Shown here piece after piece: positions 9,490-17,464 of a DNA stretch of 54,507 bases. Within the stretch, counting starts at the first letter, position 1. Each line of letters begins with the position of its first letter. The translations under genes and the position numbers were made by a program. The notes below the pieces were generated by a model, which had not been told where the DNA came from, searched no databases, and saw only the letters and a program-made list of their open reading frames with translations. The stretch is from Oscillospiraceae bacterium (GTDB lineage: Bacteria > Bacillota > Clostridia > Oscillospirales > Oscillospiraceae). The DNA lies in contig JAGAUY010000053.1 of the NCBI GenBank assembly GCA_017620525.1, positions 1 to 54,507 of the forward strand, given 5' to 3'.

Positions 9490-10338
9490 ATGAATCCAAA
9501 ACTGACGATACAGGAGAAGTTGAAGGATCTGCGTGTGGAACGGAAGCTGACCTTGGAGCAGCTTGCAGAGGAAACGGGAATCTCCAAATCCGCCCTTGGA
9601 AAATATGAAGCCGATGACTATAAGGACATCAGCCCTTTCAGCATTGTCACCCTGGCGAAATTCTATGGTGTATCTACGGATTATCTGCTGGGTATGACAG
9701 AAACAAAAAATCACCCAAACACAGACCTTCACGATCTGCATTTGAGTGACGATATGATTGCACTGTTAAAGAGCGGAAAGCTCAATACCCGTCTGCTGTG
9801 TGAAATGGCTCTGCACAAGGATTTTCAGCGCATGATGGTGGATATTGAAATCTTTGTTGACCGGATCGCAGATATGCGTATCAATGATATGAATACCGTT
9901 CTGAATGCCACCCGGCAGCAGGTGATTGAAAAGTACAACCCCGGAGAGAACGATCTCTATGTCCGAACGCTGGAGCTTGCACAAATCAGTGAGGACGATT
10001 ATTTCGGCCATGTGGTGCATCAAGATATTGACGGCATCATGCGGGATATTCGGGATGCCCACCGAAAAGATGCGCTAACTGCCGATGCGGAAACACCCGC
10101 CATGGAAGCACAAAAGCAGTTGGAAACTGCTATGAGCTACGAGGGCAGCGAGGACGAGAGGAAGGCCCGTGTGTTCCTTTCAACTATGGGAATTGATTAT
10201 TCCAAGCTAACATCAGAAGAATTTGTTACGCTGATAAATATTCTGAAGGAGTCTGAACACATGAAAAGTCCATACAGCCAGAGAGGTAAAGCACCATATC
10301 AGCCCCATGGCAAGGGTAAACGCAAGAAGCAGAAATAA
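9490..10338 (+). CDS. XRE-family transcriptional regulator
   Basis: A 282-residue protein with an N-terminal lambda-repressor-type HTH (about 7-65: LKDLRVERKLTLEQLAEETG, SKSALGKYE, and the family-typical FYGVSTDYLLG). The remaining about 210 residues are mostly helical and unrecognised. They end in a strongly basic tail rich in Lys, Arg, Gly and Pro, which may add DNA affinity. It reads rightward, opposite to the rest of the element, and is its outermost gene on the right. It may control excision or the element genes; no peptidase (ImmA-type) domain is visible. Confidence 0.8.
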   Translation: MNPKLTIQEKLKDLRVERKLTLEQLAEETGISKSALGKYEADDYKDISPFSIVTLAKFYGVSTDYLLGMTETKNHPNTDLHDLHLSDDMIALLKSGKLNTRLLCEMALHKDFQRMMVDIEIFVDRIADMRINDMNTVLNATRQQVIEKYNPGENDLYVRTLELAQISEDDYFGHVVHQDIDGIMRDIRDAHRKDALTADAETPAMEAQKQLETAMSYEGSEDERKARVFLSTMGIDYSKLTSEEFVTLINILKESEHMKSPYSQRGKAPYQPHGKGKRKKQK

Positions 10339-10636
10339 GCCGAATCGAATCTTGGCGATATGTAACGCTTTTGACACCAAAAGCTATTGTGCTGCAACAA
10401 CTTTTTGCGTATCGATTTGATATAGGCGTGTACTGTACTGCCCCTTCCAAAACAAGGTTTTTAAGCGTTACAAGCAATGGTAAAAAAGTAAAAGAGTGAT
10501 GCTCAGTCTTTCGACCTGGCATCACTCTTTTTTGGTTGTTGTTACCAATCCCGCCTGACAGATGCTGCAAATTAGTTAAAATTGTTTTTTAGCCTTTTTA
10601 CGGACACCCGCCTAAAGGGCGGCTCCGCTTTTTCTG
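10339..10636. other. Right border region of the mobile element
   Basis: About 300 bases without a gene, between the XRE gene and mtnN, where the sequence changes from element to chromosome. It holds an inverted repeat TGTAACGCTT (10361-10370) / AAGCGTTACA (10463-10472) and a terminator (10491-10534). The exact attachment site cannot be set because serine recombinases leave only a 2-bp core and the left end is outside the window. Confidence 0.45.
10491..10534 (+). terminator. Rho-independent terminator after the XRE gene
   Basis: A 12-bp stem, AAAGAGTGATGC (10491-10502) with GCATCACTCTTT (10519-10530), is followed by a T run. The A run on the other side makes it usable in both directions, so it may also insulate mtnN from the element. 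Confidence 0.8.
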
Positions 10637-11341
10637 TTACTTCGCTTCTTTCATATGCTTTGCCATGGTCATGGCAACTCCGGCACAGCGTTCAGCAGCA
10701 ATGCGCTCGAAGGTGGGGTAATCCATCTCGGCAGAGTCATCCGCCTTGTCGGAAATGGCCCGGAGAATGACGAACGGAATGCCGTTTCGGTATGCAGCGT
10801 GGGCGATGGCTGCGCCCTCCATCTCGGTGCAGATTGCCTGGGTCCTTTCAATGATCCGCTCCTTGACCGCCTTGTCCGCCACGAACAGGTCGCCGCTGGC
10901 GACTCTGCCTACTTTGGTATGGCCGGGGTTGACAGCTTCCGCGGCTTCGAAGGCATAGTTCAGCATCCGCTCATCCGCAGGGAATGCCACCACATCCATT
11001 CCGGGCACTTTACCCATCTCATAGCCGAAGTGCACACAGTCAAAGTCATGATACATGGCATCCCGGCTGACAACCAGGTCTGCAATGTCCAGCTCGGCGC
11101 ACAGGGAGCCTGCAATGCCGGTGTTCACAATGGCGCTGACACCGAAATGATCGCACAGGATCTGGGCGCACATGGCAGCATTGACCTTACCGACACCACA
11201 CTGGACCACCACGGCAGGCAGTCCCTCAAGGATGCCCTCGCAGAATTCCATGCCCGCCTTTTGGGTGACGGCTGCTTCTGTCATTTTTTCCTTCAGAATC
11301 CGAACCTCAATGTCCATAGCGCCGATGATTCCAAGTTTCAT
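10637..11341 (-). CDS. mtnN: 5'-methylthioadenosine/S-adenosylhomocysteine nucleosidase
   Basis: A 234-residue MtnN/Pfs enzyme that hydrolyses S-adenosylhomocysteine to S-ribosylhomocysteine plus adenine (and methylthioadenosine likewise). Family signatures: MKLGIIGAMDIEV at the N-terminus, the GVGKVNAA segment, VNTGIAGSL, catalytic CTEMEGAAIAHAA, and the LRAISDKADD loop with the catalytic Asp. The start at 11341 is fixed by AAGGAGG 8 nt upstream; a frame extending further upstream would run into luxS. It follows luxS by 13 nt in one operon and supplies the LuxS substrate. Confidence 0.95.
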   Translation of the reverse strand: MKLGIIGAMDIEVRILKEKMTEAAVTQKAGMEFCEGILEGLPAVVVQCGVGKVNAAMCAQILCDHFGVSAIVNTGIAGSLCAELDIADLVVSRDAMYHDFDCVHFGYEMGKVPGMDVVAFPADERMLNYAFEAAEAVNPGHTKVGRVASGDLFVADKAVKERIIERTQAICTEMEGAAIAHAAYRNGIPFVILRAISDKADDSAEMDYPTFERIAAERCAGVAMTMAKHMKEAK

Positions 11342-11354
11342 CCTGTTTTCCTCC

Positions 11355-11831
11355 TTATTCATGGTAGATCAGGTGTTCCCGATCAATGCCTGCCAGAAGC
11401 GCCGCATAGCGTCTGCCCCAGTAGTTGGCCATAGGCAGATTCATGTCCAGATAATTACCGCAGTCCTTCGCGCTGGCGCCGGGGACTTCTCCCCGGAAAT
11501 CCCGGACAAATTCGAAGCAGGCTTTCACCAATTCCACCACGTCAACAGATTCATAGTCGCCAGCCAGCAGCAGATAGAAGCCGGTCCGGCAGCCCATGGG
11601 GCCAAAATAGATGACCCGGTCCTTCCATGCGGGATCGTTTCGCAGATAGGTAGCCGCCAGATGCTCGATGGTGTGGATCTCTGCGGTGTTCATCACCGGC
11701 TCTTCATTGGGGTTGGTGACGCGCAGATCGAAGGTAGTGATGGTTTCGGCGCCCACCTTGTCCTTCCGGGAAACATACAGACCGGGCTCCAGCTTAATAT
11801 GATCGATGGTAAAGCTTGTAATTTTTTCCAT
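11355..11831 (-). CDS. luxS: S-ribosylhomocysteine lyase (AI-2 synthesis)
   Basis: A 158-residue LuxS that converts S-ribosylhomocysteine to homocysteine and DPD, the precursor of AI-2. The metal site is visible: HTIEHLAA gives two His ligands, and FGPMGCRTGFY carries the catalytic Cys and the next conserved segment; a Cys ligand is expected further on, within the segment around SAKDCGNYLDMNL. Full length for the family. It is first gene of the luxS-mtnN operon with its own promoter. The pair completes the two-step recycling of S-adenosylhomocysteine, so the role can be metabolic, signalling or both. Confidence 0.96.
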   Translation of the reverse strand: MEKITSFTIDHIKLEPGLYVSRKDKVGAETITTFDLRVTNPNEEPVMNTAEIHTIEHLAATYLRNDPAWKDRVIYFGPMGCRTGFYLLLAGDYESVDVVELVKACFEFVRDFRGEVPGASAKDCGNYLDMNLPMANYWGRRYAALLAGIDREHLIYHE

Positions 11832-11857
11832 GGTATTGCCTCGCTTTCTTTTTCGCC

Positions 11858-11886
11858 ATCATACCGCAAATCTGCAGTTATTGCAA
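11858..11886 (-). promoter_or_regulatory. Promoter of luxS-mtnN
   Basis: On the minus strand TTGCAA (11886-11881), 17-nt spacer, TATGAT (11863-11858), 26 nt before the luxS start. Confidence 0.65.
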
Positions 11887-11967
11887 GTCCATTTCGCCGT
11901 GGAATCCCCTGTTTCCGCTGCGGTTTTGCGCTTCTTCGGATTTCTGAGGCTTTTCTGCTGAATTAAC

Positions 11968-11996
11968 TTGCATTTTGCGAAAACTGACAGTATAAT
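11968..11996 (+). promoter_or_regulatory. Promoter of the deacetylase-like gene
   Basis: TTGCAT (11968-11973), 17-nt spacer, perfect TATAAT (11991-11996), 33 nt before the start codon. Confidence 0.7.
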
Positions 11997-12029
11997 AAAC
12001 TCGACTATACCATGAAGGTAGGGATATAA

Positions 12030-13823
12030 ATGAATGTGAACGAATTCGATATTGATTTCGATTTTGAAAAAGAATACGGCTTTGATGCCCCGGCTGAAAA
12101 GAAAGAAGCTCCTGCCGAGGCTCCTGCAGAAGAGGATTTCGATCTGAGATCCATCCTCGAGTCCGATTACGGTGCAGAACAGAACAGCGCAGAGGAGTTT
12201 AACTTCGACGAATATCTGAAGGATATGCCCGTTTCCGACCCTGTTCCCCCCGCGTCTTTCGAGGAACCCCCCGTGGCTGAGCCCACCATGAAGTATGATC
12301 CTTCCAAGCTCTATGATGAACCCATCCTCCCCGGGGAAGAGCCTGCTGCTCAGGTTTATGTTCCCGAAGAAGAAGTTCCTCAGGAAAAGTCTGAGAGTTC
12401 GGAATCCGTGCCCCAGCGCCGGGAGCGGCAGCCCCGCCGCAAGCCCCGCAGCAAGATGCGCCAGTTTAAGGATGATCAGCTGCCTCTGATCATCGCCGGT
12501 GTTGCCGCACTGCTGATCCTGATTTTCGTCATCGGCTCCATCGGCCGCGCCATCGGCAATCTGAAAGATAAGGTCACGGACAAACCCGGTTCCTCCGAGT
12601 CCGCTCAGGGCGCCGCGGAACTGGAAGCTCAGCAAGCTCAGGCCATCCTGAACGAGGCCGCCGCACTGGCCGCCGGCTATGACTACCAGGCTGCCATCGA
12701 TATGCTCAACACCTTCACCGGCGACACTTCCAAGTATACCGACTTCACCCTGCGCAGCTCCGAATATGCACAGGCGCTGACCCAGCTGGTTGCCCACAAC
12801 GATCCCGACGAAGTCGCAAACCTGTCTTTCCACGTCCTGATCGCCGATCCCGGCCGCGCATTCTCCAACCAGTCCCTGGGCTCCAAGTACAACATGAACT
12901 TCGTCACCACCGATGAGTTCCAGCTGATCCTGGAGCAGCTGTATGCCAACAATTTCGTTCTGGTCACCATGGACGACTTTGTGGATGCCGTGGAAGCTTC
13001 TGACGGCTCCATCACCTATGCCTCCAAGACCCTGTACCTGCCCGACGGCAAGAAGCCCATCATGATCACCGAGACCATGGTCAACTACTACGGCTATATG
13101 ATCGACGGCAACAGCGACGGCACTCCCGACGCACAGGGCGCCGGCTTCGCAAGCCGCCTGGTGGTGGATGACGACGGCAAGGTCAAGGCAGAAATGGTCG
13201 ACAGCAGCGGCAATACCGTCGTTGGCGACTACGACCTGGTTCCCATTCTGGATAAGTTCATCGAAGAGAACCCCGGCTTCTCCTACCGCGGCGCCAAGGC
13301 TACTCTGGCTGTCAGTGGTTATGAAGGCATCTTCGGTTACCGCACCCAGGCTTCCGTTGCCAATTCCAAGGGCCAGGAGTATTACGACGCTCAGGTCGCC
13401 GGTGCGAAGGAAGTCGTTAAGGCTCTGCGCGACAGCGGTTATGAGATTGCCTGCTACACCTACAACGACAAGAACTACAGCAGCGCCAACGCTACTGAAA
13501 TCCAGGCAGATATCGACGCATGGACCAAAGAAGTCGTCCCCATTCTGGGTACTGTTGACACCATCGTGTATGCCAAGGGCAGCGATATCGCCAGCGCCGG
13601 TTCCTACTCCGGCAGCAAGTACAATGTTCTGGTTCAGGCCGGCTTCCGTTACTTCATCGGCTCCGGCAACAAGGCAACCACCGATGTCTACGGCGACTAT
13701 GTCCGTCAGAACCGTCTGATGGTTACCGGCTCCCAGATGTACTACACCAACACCATGTACTCCGCATACTTTGATTCCAAGGCCGTCCTGAACGCTCAGC
13801 GCGGCAGCATCCCTCAGGGTTAA
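12030..13823 (+). CDS. Membrane-anchored polysaccharide-deacetylase-like protein, catalytic residues lost
   Basis: A 597-residue protein. Residues 1-150 are cytoplasmic, very acidic and Pro/Glu-rich, ending in a basic patch (RRERQPRRKPRSK). A single helix spans about 151-171. A helical stretch (about 195-255, Ala-rich) follows, then an extracellular region (about 265-597) with the layout of clostridial polysaccharide deacetylases: HVLIADP, the FVTTDEFQLILEQLYANNFV segment, the VNYYGYM and GYRT motifs. However, the Asp-Asp catalytic motif usually placed before VNYY is replaced by ITETM (346-350), and the zinc site normally reading like SHxxxH is ACYTYND (474-480). It is therefore probably a pseudoenzyme that binds glycan or envelope partners. 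It is monocistronic with its own promoter and terminator. Confidence 0.75.
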   Translation: MNVNEFDIDFDFEKEYGFDAPAEKKEAPAEAPAEEDFDLRSILESDYGAEQNSAEEFNFDEYLKDMPVSDPVPPASFEEPPVAEPTMKYDPSKLYDEPILPGEEPAAQVYVPEEEVPQEKSESSESVPQRRERQPRRKPRSKMRQFKDDQLPLIIAGVAALLILIFVIGSIGRAIGNLKDKVTDKPGSSESAQGAAELEAQQAQAILNEAAALAAGYDYQAAIDMLNTFTGDTSKYTDFTLRSSEYAQALTQLVAHNDPDEVANLSFHVLIADPGRAFSNQSLGSKYNMNFVTTDEFQLILEQLYANNFVLVTMDDFVDAVEASDGSITYASKTLYLPDGKKPIMITETMVNYYGYMIDGNSDGTPDAQGAGFASRLVVDDDGKVKAEMVDSSGNTVVGDYDLVPILDKFIEENPGFSYRGAKATLAVSGYEGIFGYRTQASVANSKGQEYYDAQVAGAKEVVKALRDSGYEIACYTYNDKNYSSANATEIQADIDAWTKEVVPILGTVDTIVYAKGSDIASAGSYSGSKYNVLVQAGFRYFIGSGNKATTDVYGDYVRQNRLMVTGSQMYYTNTMYSAYFDSKAVLNAQRGSIPQG

Positions 13824-13832
13824 TTCACATTC

Positions 13833-13865
13833 TGTGCGCCGGGTATCCCCCGGCGCACATTTTTT
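13833..13865 (+). terminator. Rho-independent terminator
   Basis: Perfect 11-bp stem TGTGCGCCGGG (13833-13843) / CCCGGCGCACA (13849-13859) followed by TTTTTT, 9 nt after the deacetylase-like gene. Confidence 0.93.
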
Positions 13866-13880
13866 ATGGAGGTCATTCTT

Positions 13881-14093
13881 ATGGAACTGAAACCCGGCAA
13901 ATACCGCCACTTCAAAGGAAACGAATACGAGCTTATCGCCGTTGCCACCCACTCGGAGACCATGGAACCCATGGTCGTCTATCGGGCGCTGTACGGCGAA
14001 GGAGGACTGTGGGTCCGCCCCCTCTCCATGTGGACAGAAACCGTGGAACGGGACGGCTATCACGGCCCCCGATTCCGTTATGAAGGGGAATGA
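13881..14093 (+). CDS. DUF1653 domain protein
   Basis: A 70-residue protein containing essentially only the DUF1653 domain: GKYRHFKGNEYELIAVATHSETMEPMV, then YRALYGEGGLWVRPLSMW. The start at 13881 is chosen because GGAGG is 8 nt upstream; an earlier ATG (13866) contains that ribosome site. It lies immediately behind the upstream gene terminator, so it must rely on read-through or its own unseen promoter. Its function is not known; such domains are widespread in bacteria as stand-alone proteins or fusions. Confidence 0.85.
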   Translation: MELKPGKYRHFKGNEYELIAVATHSETMEPMVVYRALYGEGGLWVRPLSMWTETVERDGYHGPRFRYEGE

Positions 14094-14122
14094 GCCGCAG
14101 CAATTATTTATAAAAACTTAAT

Positions 14123-14151
14123 TTGATTCCCCGGGGATTATCTGCTAAGAT
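14123..14151 (+). promoter_or_regulatory. Promoter of the LTA-synthase-family gene
   Basis: TTGATT (14123-14128), 17-nt spacer, TAAGAT (14146-14151). GAGGCG lies before the start at 14184. Confidence 0.55.
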
Positions 14152-14183
14152 AGCTGCAGATTTATGATTCGAGGCGATTCCCC

Positions 14184-15707
14184 ATGGAAACCAAATCCAA
14201 AAAACACAATTTACTCTCTCCTGCGCTGATCATCTGCGCAGGTTTGCTTCTGATCGCATATCTGTGCTTTTTCTCAGCCAGATGGTTCGTATCCACTTAC
14301 GGAAGGCTGGGGTTTGATTCGATCCTGTTTACACTGAATTCTGACATGCACGGTGTTCAGGACGGTCTGCTCCTGCGCTTTGCGCTGTATGCCGCGCTGC
14401 CAACTGTTCTGTTCACTGCGCTGAGCGTTTTCCTGCTGTTTTTCTTCCCGCGAAAAACCGGCAAATATCTGAAAAACCGCTGCCGGAACCCCTGGTCCGC
14501 TGTAGTCGCCGTGGCGCTCTCCCTGGGCCTCACCGGCTTTGCCGCATGGGATGTGGAGCTGGACGACTATCTGCTGGACCAAATCCAGGAAAGCGACCTG
14601 TACGAAAAATACTATGTAAACCCGGACGATGCGCAGATCACCTTCCCGGCAGAAAAACGCAACCTGGTGTATATCATGCTCGAATCCATGGAAACCTCCT
14701 ATCTCTCCAGGGATCTGGGCGGCGGCATGGATGAAAACCTGATTCCGGAACTTTACAGCCTGGCCAGTGAGAACATCAATTTTTCTCACAACAACGGTGT
14801 CGGCGGATTCTACTGCACCTCCGGCGCCACCTGGACCATCGGAGCCATGGTGGCCCAGACCGCAGGCATCCCCCTGAAAACACCCACAGAGGATGTCAAT
14901 GAATACGGTAAGGAGGGCGAAGACTTTCTTCCCGGCGTCACCAGCATCACCAGCATTCTCCATGATGCCGGTTACTACCAGGCCCTGATGGTCGGCTCCG
15001 ACGCTGCTTTCGGCGGACGGGAGCCATATTTTCTCCAGCATGGAATGGACAAGGTCTATGATATCTATACCGCCCGGGCCGACGGCATCGTCCCCAGCGA
15101 CTATTTCGTCTGGTGGGGCATGGAAGATCTGCATCTTTTCGAATATGCCAGACAGGAACTGACGAAGATCGCAGCGCTCGACCAGCCCTTCGCTTTCACC
15201 ATGCTCACTGTGGATACCCACCATGTCGGCGGTTATCAGTGCAGCTACTGCGAAGAAAGCGCCAGCGGTGAAAGCTATGATCAGTCCATCTCCTGCTCCA
15301 GCCGGCAGGTCGCGGAATTTGTCGCATGGCTTCAGGCGCAGCCCTTCTATGAAAACACCACTGTCATCATCGTGGGCGATCACGAATCCATGGACAATGG
15401 CTATTTTGAACGGAATGTGTCCGACCGCTACCAGCGGATGGTTTACAACTGCATCCTCAATTCCGCTGCTGAAACCCCGTTGACAAAAAACCGCCAGTTT
15501 ACGGCTGTGGATCTCTTCCCCACCACTCTGGCTGCTATGGGCTGCCGGATTGAAGGAGACCGCCTGGGTTTGGGAACAAACCTGTTTTCTTCCGTCCCGA
15601 CTCTGACGGAAAAGATGGGCATCCGGCGCTTCGATGATGAATTGGCAAAATCTTCAGACTATTACGAAGCATATTTCTATGGTCAGACCGAACCGGAACT
15701 GCCATAA
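14184..15707 (+). CDS. LTA synthase family membrane sulfatase-fold protein
   Basis: A 507-residue enzyme of the lipoteichoic-acid synthase/phosphoglycerol transferase family. Three helices are visible (about 12-30, 66-88, 105-122), fewer than the five of classical LtaS. The extracellular sulfatase-fold domain (about 158-490) contains the metal residue E167 (YIMLESME), the nucleophile threonine in SGATWT (T216 by position), DTHHVGGY and GDHESM metal motifs. It would transfer glycerophosphate to a glycolipid or glycan on the outer face. It is monocistronic, with a strong terminator. Substrate (LTA versus another glycan) cannot be decided. Confidence 0.85.
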   Translation: METKSKKHNLLSPALIICAGLLLIAYLCFFSARWFVSTYGRLGFDSILFTLNSDMHGVQDGLLLRFALYAALPTVLFTALSVFLLFFFPRKTGKYLKNRCRNPWSAVVAVALSLGLTGFAAWDVELDDYLLDQIQESDLYEKYYVNPDDAQITFPAEKRNLVYIMLESMETSYLSRDLGGGMDENLIPELYSLASENINFSHNNGVGGFYCTSGATWTIGAMVAQTAGIPLKTPTEDVNEYGKEGEDFLPGVTSITSILHDAGYYQALMVGSDAAFGGREPYFLQHGMDKVYDIYTARADGIVPSDYFVWWGMEDLHLFEYARQELTKIAALDQPFAFTMLTVDTHHVGGYQCSYCEESASGESYDQSISCSSRQVAEFVAWLQAQPFYENTTVIIVGDHESMDNGYFERNVSDRYQRMVYNCILNSAAETPLTKNRQFTAVDLFPTTLAAMGCRIEGDRLGLGTNLFSSVPTLTEKMGIRRFDDELAKSSDYYEAYFYGQTEPELP

Positions 15708-15710
15708 CTC

Positions 15711-15749
15711 CCCCGGAGCGTGATTGCACACGCTCCGGGGTATTATTTT
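15711..15749 (+). terminator. Rho-independent terminator
   Basis: 12-bp perfect stem CCCCGGAGCGTG (15711-15722) / CACGCTCCGGGG (15729-15740), then TATTATTTT. Confidence 0.9.
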
Positions 15750-15817
15750 CAGATCATTGCCGTTTAACCCCCAGCTCACCCTTCCATGACAAAATCACTC
15801 TCTTTTTGAAAAAACAC

Positions 15818-15874
15818 TTGACAAGTTAGCTTTTGCTAACTATAATATAGACACAAAGGTTAGCAATCGCTAAT
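15818..15874 (+). promoter_or_regulatory. Consensus promoter with two TTAGC-N4-GCTAA operators
   Basis: TTGACA (15818-15823), 17-nt spacer, TATAAT (15841-15846): a perfect sigma-A promoter. The spacer is filled by the palindrome GTTAGC-TTTT-GCTAAC (15825-15840), and a second copy GTTAGC-AATC-GCTAAT lies at 15859-15874, just after the expected start of transcription. The centres are 34 bp apart. A repressor binding both sites would shut the promoter tightly. The half-site resembles DtxR/IdeR-type metal-regulator sites, but assignment is inference. Confidence 0.8.
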
Positions 15875-15920
15875 CAGTTTATTGCAATCCACTACCGTTT
15901 TCAGGAAAGGAGCTGTAACT

Positions 15921-16064
15921 ATGATCCATCCCGTTGCACAACTGACAGGCATGCTGCTGGGCGGTCTTCTGACCCTCTCTCTTTTCACGCTGAATATTAT
16001 CAGTCTTCTGCGGGGCAGACGGGTCTTTCGCGGCCCCCGCTCCTGCCGGCTAAAGACGCTTTGA
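15921..16064 (+). CDS. 47-residue hydrophobic membrane peptide
   Basis: A short gene with GGAAAGGAG 8 nt before the start. The product has one hydrophobic helix (about 7-30, QLTGMLLGGLLTLSLFTLNI) and a basic tail (RGRRVFRGPRSCRLK), so it is probably a single-pass membrane protein with the tail inside. I recognise no family. It is expressed alone from a perfect promoter under twin operators and ends at a strong terminator. The regulatory investment argues that it is real. Possible roles: accessory subunit of a metal transporter, stress peptide, or a toxin-like peptide; none is proven. Confidence 0.6.
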   Translation: MIHPVAQLTGMLLGGLLTLSLFTLNIISLLRGRRVFRGPRSCRLKTL

Positions 16065-16086
16065 AATAATTTACCTGCCTCCAATG

Positions 16087-16129
16087 AAAGGCCCCCGGAT
16101 TTTAAGCCATGAGTCCGGGGGCCTTTTTT
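16087..16129 (+). terminator. Bidirectional terminator between the small peptide gene and the HAAS gene
   Basis: 13-bp stem AAAGGCCCCCGGA (16087-16099) / TCCGGGGGCCTTT (16114-16126) with T runs on both strands; it serves the two convergent units. Confidence 0.92.
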
Positions 16130-16130
16130 G

Positions 16131-17099
16131 TTATTTTTTAAGGGTCTTTACCGCTGCTTCCACCGTATCCAGAATCAGCGCAAGAAGGATCACCACCAAC
16201 AGGAACCGGTCAAAATTCATGAAGATATTTCGGATGAAGGCTTCCTCCCCTGCCATGGCTTCCTGAACATGGATCACAAATTCCCCGTTAATCAGATTCG
16301 GCATGGTCAGCCAGAGCGCCGCTGCCGCAGCTGCCACAGCGTTCGCCGCCAGCGTCACGATCAGAGTCTTCCGGTTGTACTGCCCTTCCAGCAATCTGAC
16401 CGTAGAACGGGTGATATCCGCCACCGCAAAGATCAGGATCAGATACCAGCACCGGTTCAGCACCTGCGTATCAAACAGCGCAATCACCTTGTCAGGCCCC
16501 CAGTAACCGATCAGATACTGAGGCGCTGCCAGCAGCAAAACGGTAATCACCGCGCAAAAAGCAATGGCGAAAATGCAGTCTCCTCTGGAGATCTGCTGGC
16601 GTTTCTTGGGCACCGGGGGAAGGTTGTCCAGATTATACGGTTCTCCCAGCTGCACACCTTTACGGCTGAATACCGCAAACAGGATCGTCACCACACCGAT
16701 GCCCTGCATTCCTCCCGACCACAGCATGGCAAGCCAGGACAGTACAGATTCATACCAGGTCTGTGTTCCGGCAAAGGACTCCAGCAAGGCCGATACCGTC
16801 ACGCCGATGCCCACCGCCGCCAGAACGATCTTCGTAACAAGCTTCCAGGTGCCGTAGTAAGGCTGTCCGATCAGGCATTTTTCCCCATCGTCGCTGTACC
16901 GGGCATACAGTTCCTGAGGAGTGCCCAATTCCGTCAGCACCACCCGGATATCCTTTTCCGAAGGTGCCAGGCCGCCGCACCGCTCGGCAAGCATATCGTC
17001 CACCAGGCTGTAAAGCTCCTGCTGCACATCATTACGGATTCTGTGATCCATCCGCCGGGTCACCGCATAGATATAGCGTTCAATCAAATCATTTTTCAT
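16131..17099 (-). CDS. HAAS-domain multi-pass membrane protein
   Basis: A 322-residue protein. The N-terminal about 75 residues (ERYIYAVTRRM, then ELYSLVDDML, and VVLTELGTPQELYARY) form the HAAS/DUF1700-like helical domain that typically accompanies PadR regulators. Helices follow at about 85-105, 125-145, 180-200, 215-235, 245-270 and 300-318. The start at 17099 overlaps the PadR stop as ATGA; a longer upstream frame overlaps PadR and has no ribosome site. In known PadR-HAAS pairs the membrane partner is controlled by the regulator and the pair responds to envelope or cell-state signals; the function here is not known. Confidence 0.8.
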   Translation of the reverse strand: MKNDLIERYIYAVTRRMDHRIRNDVQQELYSLVDDMLAERCGGLAPSEKDIRVVLTELGTPQELYARYSDDGEKCLIGQPYYGTWKLVTKIVLAAVGIGVTVSALLESFAGTQTWYESVLSWLAMLWSGGMQGIGVVTILFAVFSRKGVQLGEPYNLDNLPPVPKKRQQISRGDCIFAIAFCAVITVLLLAAPQYLIGYWGPDKVIALFDTQVLNRCWYLILIFAVADITRSTVRLLEGQYNRKTLIVTLAANAVAAAAAALWLTMPNLINGEFVIHVQEAMAGEEAFIRNIFMNFDRFLLVVILLALILDTVEAAVKTLKK

Positions 17100-17434
17100 A
17101 TGTCTCCCTCCAGCATGGCATTGACATTCTTTGCAAAGCTGTTCCAGTATTCCCTTGTTTTTTCCAGAACTTCCTGTCCTTCCGGTGTGATCTGGTAGTA
17201 TTTCCGGGGTTTCCCCTCTCCGGTCTCCCACTGGCTCTTCAGCAGTCCCTGACCTTCCAGCCGCCGCATCAGCGGATAAAGCGTATTGGCATCCATGGGA
17301 ATATCCCGGTCATTGAGCTTCTTCACCAGATTGTAACCGTACATGGGTTCGCGCAGCTGGCTGAGCACCAGCAGGATCAGCGTACCGCGCCGCAGCTCCA
17401 GAACCAGGCCGGATACAATTTCGTCTGCATTCAT
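17096..17434 (-). CDS. PadR-family transcriptional regulator
   Basis: A 112-residue PadR-type winged-helix repressor: RRGTLILLVLSQL, then MYGYNLVKKLNDRDIPMDANTLYPLMRRLEGQGLL and KPRKYYQITPEG, the typical recognition helix and wing, plus a short C-terminal dimer helix. AGGGAGG precedes the start at 17434. It is the first gene of a two-gene operon with the HAAS membrane protein. A perfect palindrome between its -35 and -10 elements strongly suggests autorepression. The ligand is unknown. Confidence 0.93.
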   Translation of the reverse strand: MNADEIVSGLVLELRRGTLILLVLSQLREPMYGYNLVKKLNDRDIPMDANTLYPLMRRLEGQGLLKSQWETGEGKPRKYYQITPEGQEVLEKTREYWNSFAKNVNAMLEGDI

Positions 17435-17464
17435 ACTGTGCCTCCCTTCTTGTTGTGTATCATC

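Noticed and set aside
9490-10338. Prophage repressor, suggested by the XRE gene
   Set aside because: No phage structural, integrase or lysis gene is near; the context is a mobilizable element with relaxase and serine recombinase.
11859-14063. A 734-codon minus-strand frame opposite the deacetylase-like gene
   Set aside because: Antisense shadow that also crosses a terminator and two promoters of recognised units.
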